Source of the DNA: JBFWYO01 sp050186335
GTDB lineage: Bacteria > Pseudomonadota > Alphaproteobacteria > Bin65
Assembly (NCBI GenBank): GCA_050186335.1
Contig: JBFWYO010000073.1
Coordinates: 1 to 24,313, forward strand
Length of the DNA stretch: 24,313 bases
Reading direction: 5' to 3'
The first letter of the stretch is position 1; every line of letters begins with the position of its first letter. Shown here in pieces: positions 8,742 to 15,392 of this stretch. Made by a program: the position numbers and the translations under genes. The notes beneath the pieces are model-generated. The model did no database searches. It worked only from the letters and a program-made list of their open reading frames with translations, and was not told where the DNA came from.

Positions 8742-9959
8742 TCACGCCGCCATGTGTGCGCGTTCCCAGTCGGTGATGTAGTCGCGGGTCAGCGGAACGG
8801 CGTCTTGGTGGCGCGCCAGTTGAATCTGGAACACCATCTGGCCGAGGCGGCGGAACGACATTTCGGAGGCCTGCAGATAGAACTCCCACATGCGGCAGAA
8901 GCGCTCGTCGTAAAGCTGCGCGATCTTCGCACGATTGATCTGGAAGCGCCGGTGCCACTCCTTCAGCGTCTCGGCGTAATGCAGGCGCAGGATTTCGATG
9001 TCGGTGACCGAAAGACCGACCTTCTCGATCGCCGCCAGCGTTTCGGACAGGGCAGGGATGTAACCGCCCGGGAAGATATATTTGCGCACCCACGGATTCG
9101 TGGTGCCCGGCGGCGACGGCCGGCCGATCGAATGCAGCACCGCGACGCCGTCCTCGGCCAGCAGTTCCTTCATCTTGGTGAAGAACTCGACATAGTGCGA
9201 GGGGCCGACATGCTCGAACATGCCGACCGACACGATGCGGTCGTAGGGGCCGACCTCCAATCGGTAGTCCCGCAGCCGGAAGCGCACGCGATCGGAAAGA
9301 TTGGCATCCTTGGCGCGCTGTTCGGAGACCTTGTGCTGTTCGGTGGACAGCGTAACGCCGGTGACGTCGACCTTGGCGACCTCCGCGAGGTACAGCGCCA
9401 AGCCGCCCCAGCCGGATCCGATATCCAGCACCTTGTGGCCGGGCTTGAGCGACAGTTTGGCGGCCAGATGCAGCTTCTTGTTGCGCTGGGCGACTTCGAG
9501 ATCGTCGTTGTTGGTTGCGAAGTAGGCGCAGGAATATTGCCGGTCCTTGTCGAGGAACAAATCGTACAAGGTGTCCGATAGGTCGTAATGGTGCGCAACG
9601 TTCTTCTGCGCTTTGCCGATCGGATTGTAATGATGCACACGTCGAATGAAGCGCGAAACCGTATCGACGAATTTGACCGCAGGCAGCGCTTCGATGTGCG
9701 GGTAGTTGATCCCGAACACGTCGAGCAGGTCGTACAGCGTGCCTTCTTCGACGGTCAGCGTGCCGTCCATGTAGGCTTCGCCGAGCGCCAGTTTCGCATT
9801 CGTCAGCAGCGTGCGATGCAGTTTCTTGTCGTGGAGCTTGATCGTTGAATGCGGCATGCGCGTCTTGCGGCCGCCCACTTGGTGGGTTCTGCCGTGCGCA
9901 TCGATCACCGTCAGGGATCCGAGCTCGATTGCCTTGTCGAGAAACTGGATCAGCAGCAC
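8742..9959 (-). CDS. cfa: cyclopropane-fatty-acyl-phospholipid synthase family protein
   Basis: SAM-dependent enzyme that adds a methylene bridge to cis double bonds of membrane phospholipid acyl chains, usually in stationary phase or under acid stress. Visible motifs are NVAHHYDLSDTLYDLFLD, the SAM-binding VLDIGSGWGGLALYLAE, MFEHVG, LHSIG and YIFPGGYIP, which correspond to the CFA synthase active-site region. The open frame begins at a TTG at 10025 with no Shine-Dalgarno. The GTG at 9959 is preceded by GGGGGGAATCGAC, and the homologous part begins there, so I prefer a 405-residue protein. It lies between the terminator of the ribosomal operon and the secreted protein gene. A CFA-like methyltransferase acting on another lipid cannot be excluded. 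Confidence 0.9.
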   Translation of the reverse strand: MLLIQFLDKAIELGSLTVIDAHGRTHQVGGRKTRMPHSTIKLHDKKLHRTLLTNAKLALGEAYMDGTLTVEEGTLYDLLDVFGINYPHIEALPAVKFVDTVSRFIRRVHHYNPIGKAQKNVAHHYDLSDTLYDLFLDKDRQYSCAYFATNNDDLEVAQRNKKLHLAAKLSLKPGHKVLDIGSGWGGLALYLAEVAKVDVTGVTLSTEQHKVSEQRAKDANLSDRVRFRLRDYRLEVGPYDRIVSVGMFEHVGPSHYVEFFTKMKELLAEDGVAVLHSIGRPSPPGTTNPWVRKYIFPGGYIPALSETLAAIEKVGLSVTDIEILRLHYAETLKEWHRRFQINRAKIAQLYDERFCRMWEFYLQASEMSFRRLGQMVFQIQLARHQDAVPLTRDYITDWERAHMAA

Positions 9960-10051
9960 GTCGATTCCCCCCGCTTTTGCATACAATCTAGAAGTCTCGG
10001 GGCCGTCGATCAACGGTCCGGGCAAGGCGGATATGGTGGCATTGCCTATGC

Positions 10052-10057
10052 GTTATA
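10052..10057 (-). promoter_or_regulatory. candidate -10 box for cfa
   Basis: On the minus strand TATAAC (10057-10052) lies between the rplI terminator and the cfa start. It would give a leader of about 85 bases to the GTG at 9959. No good -35 sits at the right distance (CTTTGG at 17 bases), which may mean an activator or an alternative sigma factor. Confidence 0.35.
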
Positions 10058-10080
10058 GCGGGGGTTTGGCCGAACCAAAG

Positions 10081-10111
10081 CAAAAACGCCCCGGTTTTGT
10101 GCCGGGGCGTT
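10081..10111 (-). terminator. intrinsic terminator of rpsF-rpsR-rplI
   Basis: On the minus strand a perfect 10-bp stem AACGCCCCGG / CCGGGGCGTT with a 7-base loop is followed directly by a T-run (plus-strand A-run 10082-10086). It lies about 25 bases after the rplI stop and ends the ribosomal operon before cfa. Confidence 0.93.
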
Positions 10112-10136
10112 AATGAATTGCAGCGACAGGCAGAAT

Positions 10137-10766
10137 TTATTCGGTCGGTTTGGCCTCGTCGGCCTTGGCTTCTTCCTTGGCTTCCGGCGGCTGTTCGAAG
10201 ACCGCTTCGGCCTGGGCCTTGGCGGCCTTGGCTTCTTCCTCGGCCATGTCGTACGCCTTTTCGCGCGGCACAACCGCCGGCAGGCCGCGGGCGACGCGGT
10301 CGGCTTGTGCCTTCGCTTCGTCCTCGGATTGCGCCACGTTGACGGTCACGGTGACCGAAACTTCCGGATGCAGCACGATGCGCACCGGGAACAGGCCCAG
10401 TTCCTTGATCGGCTTGTCGATCACGACCTGGCCGCGCTGCACGCCGACGCTTTTGTCGGCCATGCTGGCAACCACGTCGCGGTTGGTCACGGAGCCATAT
10501 AGATGGCCCGATTCGCCGGCCTGGCGGATGACCAGCAGGGTCAGGCCTTTCATCTTCTCGGCGACCGATTCGGCTTCTTCCTTGCGCTTCAGATTCTCGG
10601 CTTCGAGATGCTGGCGCTGGGTCGAGAAGTATTCGAGATTTTCTTTGGTCGCGCGCAGCGCCTTCTTCTGCGGCAACAGGTAGTTGCGCGCGAAGCCGGG
10701 CTTCACTTTGACGACATCGCCCATCTGACCCAGGCGGGCGATGCGCTCCAACAGGATTACGTCCAT
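10137..10766 (-). CDS. rplI: 50S ribosomal protein bL9
   Basis: Large-subunit protein bL9, which binds 23S rRNA near the L1 stalk and affects frame maintenance. The N-terminal domain begins MDVILLERIARLGQMGDVV and carries the family signature G-x2-x-V-K-V-K-x-G-x-A-R-N-Y-L at about 17-30. A long connecting helix (about 41-75) and the C-terminal domain follow. The 209-residue length exceeds the E. coli protein (149) because of an Ala/Glu/Lys-rich tail from about residue 150, likely helical or disordered; such tails are frequent in alphaproteobacteria. GGAG lies 7 bases before the ATG. It follows rpsR after 13 bases and is the last gene before a strong terminator. Confidence 0.97.
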   Translation of the reverse strand: MDVILLERIARLGQMGDVVKVKPGFARNYLLPQKKALRATKENLEYFSTQRQHLEAENLKRKEEAESVAEKMKGLTLLVIRQAGESGHLYGSVTNRDVVASMADKSVGVQRGQVVIDKPIKELGLFPVRIVLHPEVSVTVTVNVAQSEDEAKAQADRVARGLPAVVPREKAYDMAEEEAKAAKAQAEAVFEQPPEAKEEAKADEAKPTE

Positions 10767-10779
10767 GGGGCTGCTCCGC

Positions 10780-11061
10780 TCACTGAACCATGTAGGGCAG
10801 CAGCGCGAGATAGCGGGCGCGTTTGATCGCCTGCGCCAGTTCGCGTTGCTTCTTCGCCGATACCGCGGTGATGCGGCTCGGCACGATCTTGCCGCGCTCG
10901 GACACGAAGCGTTGCAGCAGCTTCATGTCCTTGTAGTCGATCTTCGGCGCTTTCGGGCCCGAGAACGGGCACGATTTCCGGCGCCGGAAGAACGGACGAC
11001 GGGCGCCACCGGCTCCGCCGGCACCACCGCCCATCGGGCGAGCAGGTCTGCGTTCGACCAT
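10780..11061 (-). CDS. rpsR: 30S ribosomal protein bS18
   Basis: Small-subunit protein bS18, which forms a heterodimer with bS6 on the platform of the 30S subunit. The 93-residue sequence contains the conserved core KIDYKDMKLLQRFVSERGKI followed by PSRITAVSAKKQRELAQAIKRARYLALLP. An N-terminal Gly/Ala/Arg-rich extension of about 20 residues makes it longer than the E. coli protein (75). The ATG shares one base with the rpsF stop (TAATG), so the two partner proteins are translationally coupled. Confidence 0.97.
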   Translation of the reverse strand: MVERRPARPMGGGAGGAGGARRPFFRRRKSCPFSGPKAPKIDYKDMKLLQRFVSERGKIVPSRITAVSAKKQRELAQAIKRARYLALLPYMVQ

Positions 11062-11564
11062 TATGCGTCTCCTGTCTTGGCGGTGTCTTCGTCACGGCGC
11101 GGCGGGCGCGAATCGCGGTCGCCCCGATCCCCACGGTCGCCCCGATCCCCACGGTCGCGGTCGCCGAAGCCACCGCGATCGCGATCGCCGAAGCTGCGCC
11201 GCTCGCGGCGTTCGCCGCGGCCGCCTTCGTCGTCGTCGCGGTCGCGCCGCTGCATGACGGCCGACGGGCCTTCCTCGAGTTCCTCGACCTTGACGGTCAG
11301 ATAGCGCAGCACGTCTTCGTTGATGCGCATGTTGCGTTCCATCTCCTGCACTGCCGCGTGGGGGGCGTCGAGATTGAACAGCACGTAGTGACCCTTGCGG
11401 TTCTTCTTGATGCGGTAGGCGAGATTGCGCAGGCCCCAGAATTCCTTCTTGGAGACTTTGCCGCCGCCGGCAGAGATGATGCCGCTGAAAGTTTCGGCCA
11501 ACGCTTCGACTTGCGCGTTGGAAACGTCTTGGCGTGCGATGAACACGCTTTCGTATAAAGGCAT
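11061..11564 (-). CDS. rpsF: 30S ribosomal protein bS6
   Basis: Small-subunit protein bS6, partner of bS18. The 167-residue protein begins MPLYESVFIARQDVS and carries the conserved KKEFWGLRNLAYRIKKNRKG and GHYVLFNLDAP segments. The conserved domain ends near residue 103. After it comes a tail of about 60 residues rich in Arg, Asp and Gly, with repeated DRG units encoded by a DNA tandem repeat. The frame is open to 11681, but the ATG at 11564 has AGAAGGAG 7 bases ahead and begins exactly at the family N-terminus. It is the first gene of the operon rpsF-rpsR-rplI; the DUF2232 gene often found before rplI in alphaproteobacteria is absent. Confidence 0.97.
   Translation of the reverse strand: MPLYESVFIARQDVSNAQVEALAETFSGIISAGGGKVSKKEFWGLRNLAYRIKKNRKGHYVLFNLDAPHAAVQEMERNMRINEDVLRYLTVKVEELEEGPSAVMQRRDRDDDEGGRGERRERRSFGDRDRGGFGDRDRGDRGDRGDRGDRDSRPPRRDEDTAKTGDA
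11116..11158. repeat. 18-bp tandem repeat in the rpsF 3' end
   Basis: The unit CGGTCGCCCCGATCCCCA occurs at 11116-11133 and exactly again at 11134-11151, followed by a 7-base partial copy. On the minus strand it encodes repeated DRGDRG in the bS6 tail. The lack of synonymous change suggests a recent duplication. Confidence 0.9.
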
Positions 11565-11610
11565 ACGCCTTCTCCTTCTGGCTGTTGGCGGCCCGAAGCT
11601 GGCCGGAGGC

Positions 11611-11626
11611 TCCTGGGAACCCAGGA
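11611..11626 (-). promoter_or_regulatory. rpsF leader hairpin 2
   Basis: Stem TCCTGGG / CCCAGGA with a two-base apex (or six pairs with a tetraloop), about 50 bases upstream of the rpsF ATG. It is the second of two strong hairpins in the putative 130-base leader. Confidence 0.55.
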
Positions 11627-11655
11627 ATTCCGCGGCAGTCAGCCGGTCGGGCCTA

Positions 11656-11679
11656 GCCGGTCCCGCGAACGGAACCGGC
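11656..11679 (-). promoter_or_regulatory. rpsF leader hairpin 1
   Basis: On the minus strand GCCGGTTCC and GGGACCGGC pair over nine positions (one U-G wobble) around the loop GTTCGC. It lies about 20 bases after the predicted transcription start. bS6:bS18-binding leaders are known upstream of rpsF in many bacteria, so this is a candidate autoregulatory element, not proven. Confidence 0.5.
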
Positions 11680-11701
11680 AAGGAGCTATGTGAGCCGCGG
11701 G

Positions 11702-11729
11702 ACTATACGGATTTCGACCCTCGGTGCAA
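11702..11729 (-). promoter_or_regulatory. promoter of rpsF-rpsR-rplI
   Basis: On the minus strand TTGCAC (11729-11724), a 16-base spacer and TATAGT (11707-11702) form a good sigma70-like promoter. Transcription would begin near 11695, giving a leader of about 130 bases. It diverges from the fabD promoter. Confidence 0.6.
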
Positions 11730-11779
11730 GGCTTTGATTTGTCGCGCATTCCGAGGCGCCGACGGGGGTAAATCGAGGG

Positions 11780-11808
11780 TTGAGGCAAAATGACGGGTCC
11801 GTTACAAC
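11780..11808 (+). promoter_or_regulatory. candidate promoter of the fab operon
   Basis: TTGAGG (11780-11785), an exact 17-base spacer and TACAAC (11803-11808), about 28 bases before the fabD ATG. Each box matches the consensus at four of six positions. No other promoter-like pair stands out between rpsF and fabD. Confidence 0.45.
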
Positions 11809-11836
11809 CCAGGCCGCATCCGAAGGGGGGAGCCGC

Positions 11837-12784
11837 ATGCCCATTCGCGCCTTTATATTTCCCGGCCAGGGCTCGCAAGCCATCGGCATGGGCAAGGATC
11901 TGGCCAACGCGTTTCCGTCCGCACGCCTGACCTTCGAGGAAATCGACGAGGCGCTGAACCAGCATCTGTCGCGCCTGATGTTCGAGGGGCCGGCCGATCA
12001 GCTGACGCTGACCGAGAACGCGCAGCCGGCGCTGATGGCGGTCAGCCTCGCGGTGGTCCGGGTGCTTCAACAAGAGGCCAAAGCCGATCTAGCCAAGCTC
12101 GGCAGGTTCGTGGCCGGCCATTCGCTCGGCGAGTACTCCGCGCTGGCAGCAGCCGGCGCGTTTTCGGTCGCCGATGCGGCGCGTCTCTTAAAGGCCCGCG
12201 GGCTGGCGATGCAAAAGGCCGTGCCGGTCGGCCAGGGCGCCATGGCGGCGCTGCTCGGGGTCGAGCTGCCGATGGCGCAGGAAATCGCCAAGGAGGCGGC
12301 GCAAGGCGAAGTCTGCGCCGCGGCGAACGACAATGCGCCGGGACAGGTCGTGCTGAGCGGGCATGCCACCGCCATCGAACGCGCCATTGCCATCGCGCCG
12401 ACCAAGGGGCAGCGCATCAAGGCAATGCGGCTCAATGTCAGCGCGCCGTTTCATTGCTCGCTGATGCAGCCGGCCGCCGATGCGATGAAGGATGCGCTCG
12501 GCAAGATGCCGCCGAAACTGCCCAACATGCCGCTGATCGCAAACGTCACCGCGAGCCATGTCAGCGATCCCGGGACCATCCGCGACCTGCTGGTCGAGCA
12601 GGTGACCGGCCTGGTGCGCTGGCGCGAATGCTGCCTGTACATGCAAAGCCAGGGCGTCGAGACCCTGATCGAACTGGGCGCCGGAAAGATCCTGACCGGC
12701 ATGACCAAACGCATCCATCCGCAGCTGGCGGGCGTTGCGGTCGGCACGCCGGCCGATATCGAAGCGTTCGTAAAGTCGATCTAA
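11837..12784 (+). CDS. fabD: malonyl-CoA:ACP transacylase
   Basis: Transfers malonyl groups from CoA to the phosphopantetheine arm of ACP, making the extender unit for fatty-acid synthesis. The 315-residue protein shows FPGQGSQ at 8-14, the nucleophile Ser96 in GHSLGEYSAL, and catalytic His206 in APFHCSLM. Length and order match FabD. The frame is open to 11780, but the ATG at 11837 has GGGGGGAG about four bases ahead and starts at the family N-terminus. It is the first gene of fabD-fabG-acpP-fabF-mltG. The 98-base gap to fabG contains two inverted copies of the dispersed repeat. Confidence 0.97.
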   Translation: MPIRAFIFPGQGSQAIGMGKDLANAFPSARLTFEEIDEALNQHLSRLMFEGPADQLTLTENAQPALMAVSLAVVRVLQQEAKADLAKLGRFVAGHSLGEYSALAAAGAFSVADAARLLKARGLAMQKAVPVGQGAMAALLGVELPMAQEIAKEAAQGEVCAAANDNAPGQVVLSGHATAIERAIAIAPTKGQRIKAMRLNVSAPFHCSLMQPAADAMKDALGKMPPKLPNMPLIANVTASHVSDPGTIRDLLVEQVTGLVRWRECCLYMQSQGVETLIELGAGKILTGMTKRIHPQLAGVAVGTPADIEAFVKSI

Positions 12785-12796
12785 CGCAAAAAGCCT

Positions 12797-12819
12797 CACC
12801 CTGAGCTTGTCGGAGGGTG
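12797..12819 (-). repeat. dispersed palindromic repeat, copy 6
   Basis: Arms CACCCT and AGGGTG flank an 11-base loop; the core GAGCTTGTCGGAG (12803-12815) has one change. It begins 13 bases after the fabD stop, and no T-run follows. Confidence 0.85.
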
Positions 12820-12835
12820 GGTTCAAAGTATGCTG

Positions 12836-12860
12836 TCATGCTTCGACAAGCTCGGCATGA
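12836..12860 (+). repeat. dispersed palindromic repeat, copy 7
   Basis: Arms TCATGC and GCATGA flank a 13-base loop; the core CTTCGACAAGCTC is at 12841-12853. It is inverted relative to copy 6, with ten bases exactly complementary (12803-12812 with 12844-12853). It ends 10 bases before the fabG Shine-Dalgarno. Confidence 0.85.
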
Positions 12861-12882
12861 GGCTCCTATAGAGGACCGATCC

Positions 12883-13620
12883 ATGTTTGCTCTTACCGGC
12901 AAGACCGCCCTGGTGACCGGCGCATCGGGCGGCATCGGCGCCGCGATCGCCAAGACGCTGCACGCGCAGGGCGCCACGGTGGCGCTGTCCGGCACGCGCG
13001 TGGACGCGCTTGAGCAAGTGCGTGCCGCCTTGGGCGACCGCGCACATATTCTGCCGTGCAATCTCTCCGACTCGGCCGCAACCGACGCGTTGGTCGGTCA
13101 AGCCGAGAAGGCCATGGGCAAGGTGGATATTCTGGTCAACAACGCCGGCCTGACGCGCGACATGCTGTCGATGCGTCTTAAAGACGCCGATTGGCAGCAG
13201 GTCATCGACGTGAATTTGACCGCCACGTTCCGCCTGGCCCGCGCGGCGCTCAAGGACATGATGCGCCGCCGCTGGGGCCGCATCGTCAACATCACGTCGA
13301 TCGTGGGTGTTACCGGCAACCCCGGCCAGGCAAATTACGCCGCGTCGAAGGCCGGCATCATCGGCATGACCAAATCGATGGCCGCCGAAGTGGCCTCGCG
13401 CAATATCACGATCAATTGCGTGGCGCCGGGCTTCATCAAGACCGCCATGACCGACGCGCTCACCGAGCAGCAGCACAAGGCAATCCTCGAACGCGTGCCG
13501 AGCGGGCGGCTCGGCACGGCCGAAGATGTCGCCGCCGGCGTCGCATTCCTGGCCAGCGAGGAGGCGGCCTATATCACCGGCCAAACCTTGCACATCAACG
13601 GCGGGATGGCCATGATATGA
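12883..13620 (+). CDS. fabG: 3-oxoacyl-ACP reductase FabG
   Basis: NADPH-dependent reductase of the fatty-acid elongation cycle, converting 3-ketoacyl-ACP to 3-hydroxyacyl-ACP. The 245-residue short-chain dehydrogenase has the cofactor loop GASGGIG (13-19), NNAG (86-89), Asn111, and the catalytic Ser139, Tyr152 and Lys156 in YAASK. It ends with the FabG-typical YITGQTLHINGGMAM. The frame is open further upstream through the repeat, but the ATG at 12883 has GAGGA seven bases ahead and matches the family start. It lies between fabD and acpP, which settles this SDR as the fatty-acid enzyme. Confidence 0.97.
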   Translation: MFALTGKTALVTGASGGIGAAIAKTLHAQGATVALSGTRVDALEQVRAALGDRAHILPCNLSDSAATDALVGQAEKAMGKVDILVNNAGLTRDMLSMRLKDADWQQVIDVNLTATFRLARAALKDMMRRRWGRIVNITSIVGVTGNPGQANYAASKAGIIGMTKSMAAEVASRNITINCVAPGFIKTAMTDALTEQQHKAILERVPSGRLGTAEDVAAGVAFLASEEAAYITGQTLHINGGMAMI

Positions 13621-13628
13621 CTTGCTGT

Positions 13629-13731
13629 CCGCCCGGGCGGCGAGCCGCCTAGTAAAGCCTGATAAATTATGTTACGAAACCGCCCCTGCATCGGCCGGGA
13701 GCCGCTTAGATCCTGTAATACAAGGATTTTT
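13629..13731 (+). promoter_or_regulatory. acpP upstream region with two hairpins
   Basis: The 196-base gap between fabG and acpP holds a GC-rich block with a perfect palindrome CCGCCCGGGCGG (13629-13640) overlapping GGCGGCGAGCCGCC (13636-13649), then an AT-rich stretch (13651-13676). A small hairpin follows, ATCCT (13710-13714) / AGGAT (13723-13727), with a TTTT run. No complete sigma70 promoter stands out, but the length and AT-rich part suggest a separate acpP promoter or attenuator. Confidence 0.35.
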
Positions 13732-13816
13732 ACGGGCCTGCATCGAAAGAAATGCCGTTCAACGTAACCTGAGGCCCATCCGGCCCATCCACCAGATCAT
13801 CCGAGGACAAAGGACA

Positions 13817-14053
13817 ATGAGTGACATCGGCGAGCGCGTGAAGAAGATCGTTGTCGAACATCTTGGCGTCGAAGAGGCGAAGGTCACCGACAACGCGAGC
13901 TTCATCGACGATCTGGGGGCGGACAGCTTGGATACCGTCGAACTGGTCATGGCGTTCGAAGAAGAATTCGGCATCGAAATTCCGGACGACGCGGCGGAAA
14001 AGATCGTCACCGTCCAAGACGCCATCAAATACATTCAGAGCATCGCGAAGTAA
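13817..14053 (+). CDS. acpP: acyl carrier protein
   Basis: Small acidic carrier that holds growing acyl chains as thioesters on 4'-phosphopantetheine. The 78-residue protein has the attachment serine Ser37 in GADSLDTVEL and the usual FEEEFGIEIPDD helix. Length is exactly that of the family. The frame is open to 13622, but the ATG at 13817, with AAAGGACA directly ahead, begins at MSDIGERVKK as expected. It lies between fabG and fabF. A GC-rich hairpin overlaps its stop codon and may help keep its mRNA more abundant than that of fabF. Confidence 0.98.
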   Translation: MSDIGERVKKIVVEHLGVEEAKVTDNASFIDDLGADSLDTVELVMAFEEEFGIEIPDDAAEKIVTVQDAIKYIQSIAK

Positions 14054-14073
14054 CGCGGCTCGTGCGCCGCGTT
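14052..14073 (+). promoter_or_regulatory. hairpin at the acpP 3' end
   Basis: Perfect 8-bp stem AACGCGGC (14052-14059) / GCCGCGTT (14066-14073) with loop TCGTGC, starting within the acpP TAA stop codon. Only two T follow, so full termination is unlikely; partial termination or 3'-end protection of acpP mRNA is more plausible. Confidence 0.6.
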
Positions 14074-14114
14074 CCGCGCAGCTGTTCCCTGAGCCGCAAC
14101 TTCAGTGAATCGGC

Positions 14115-15377
14115 ATGAGACGGGTCGTCGTTACCGGTATGGGCCTGGTCACCCCGCTTGGCGTGGGCGTCCAGGAAAACTGGGATAATCTCCTCGCCGG
14201 CAAGTCGGGACTGCGCAGCATCGCGCATTTCGACGTGTCCGACATGCCGTGCAGGATCGCCGGGCAAGTCGTGCGCTCGGCCGGCAACGAGGCCGGATTC
14301 AATGCCGAGCAATGGATGGAAAAGAAAGACCTGAAGAAGGTCGACGATTTCATCGTCTTTGCCATGTCCGCGGCGACGCAGGCGGTGCAGGATTCCGGCT
14401 GGCGGCCGACCGATCCGGCGAGCCTCGAACGTACCGGCGTGCTGATCGGCTCGGGCATCGGCGGCCTGAACGAAATCTACAAAACCTCCGTCATCCTGCA
14501 CGAGCGCGGGCCGCGCCGCGTCTCGCCGTTCTTCATTCCGGCCGCGCTGATCAATCTCGCTTCCGGCCACGTCTCGATCAAATTCGGCTTCCGCGGTCCC
14601 AACCATGCGGTCGTCACGGCGTGTTCGACCGGCGCGCACGCGATCGGCGATGCGGCCCGACTGATCATGTTCGAGGATGCCGACGTCATGGTGGCCGGCG
14701 GCGCGGAAGCGTCGATTTGCCGGCTCGGCATCGCCGGGTTCGCCGCCGCACGCGCGCTGTCGACCGGCTTCAACGATACGCCGGAAAAAGCGTCACGCCC
14801 GTGGGATATCGGCCGCGACGGGTTCGTCATGGGCGAAGGCGCGGGCGTGGTCGTGCTGGAGGAATTGGAGCACGCGAAAAAGCGCGGCGCCAAGATTTAC
14901 GGCGAGTTGATCGGCTACGGTCTATCGGGCGACGCCTATCACATCACCGCCCCGGCCGAAGACGGCAGTGGCGGTTATCGCGCCATGCAGGCGGCACTCA
15001 AGCGCGCCAAGTTGAATACCGTCGACATCGATTACATCAACGCGCATGGGACATCGACGCCGCTCGGCGACGAGATCGAGTTGGGCGCGGTCAAGCGCCT
15101 ATTCGCGGACCACGCGTACAAGCTGTCCATGTCGTCGACCAAATCGGCGATCGGGCATTTGCTCGGTGCTGCCGGCAGCGTGGAGGCGATCTATTCGTTG
15201 CTGGCGTTGCGCGACCAGATCTGTCCGCCGACCTTAAATCTGGACAATCCGTCGCCGGGCTGCGATATCGATCTGGTGCCGCATAAGGCAAAGGCGCGGA
15301 AAATCCGCTATGCCTTGTCGAATTCGTTCGGATTTGGTGGCACCAACGCGTCGCTCATTTTCGGCGGCGCCCCCTAA
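14115..15377 (+). CDS. fabF: 3-oxoacyl-ACP synthase II (FabF)
   Basis: Condensing enzyme (KAS II) that elongates acyl-ACP with malonyl-ACP. In 420 residues the thiolase-fold triad is clear: Cys170 in TACSTGAHAIG, His311 in INAHGTSTPLGD and His348 in KSAIGHLLGAAGS, with Lys343 just before. The C-terminal NSFGFGGTNASLIF is typical. The Cys-His-His set separates it from FabH (Cys-His-Asn). The ATG at 14115 starts at MRRVVVTGMG as in the family, although the Shine-Dalgarno is weak, which fits lower expression than acpP. mltG follows after 15 bases. Confidence 0.97.
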   Translation: MRRVVVTGMGLVTPLGVGVQENWDNLLAGKSGLRSIAHFDVSDMPCRIAGQVVRSAGNEAGFNAEQWMEKKDLKKVDDFIVFAMSAATQAVQDSGWRPTDPASLERTGVLIGSGIGGLNEIYKTSVILHERGPRRVSPFFIPAALINLASGHVSIKFGFRGPNHAVVTACSTGAHAIGDAARLIMFEDADVMVAGGAEASICRLGIAGFAAARALSTGFNDTPEKASRPWDIGRDGFVMGEGAGVVVLEELEHAKKRGAKIYGELIGYGLSGDAYHITAPAEDGSGGYRAMQAALKRAKLNTVDIDYINAHGTSTPLGDEIELGAVKRLFADHAYKLSMSSTKSAIGHLLGAAGSVEAIYSLLALRDQICPPTLNLDNPSPGCDIDLVPHKAKARKIRYALSNSFGFGGTNASLIFGGAP

Positions 15378-15392
15378 GAGGGCCCGGCCGTC

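Noticed and set aside
3422..12860. Dispersed repeats read as a CRISPR array or an insertion sequence
   Set aside because: The copies are spread over 9 kb with no regular spacers, no cas genes and no transposase; they are palindromic intergenic elements.
13622..13816. N-terminal extension of AcpP by 65 residues
   Set aside because: AcpP proteins are about 78 residues; the ATG at 13817 has a ribosome-binding site and begins at the conserved helix.
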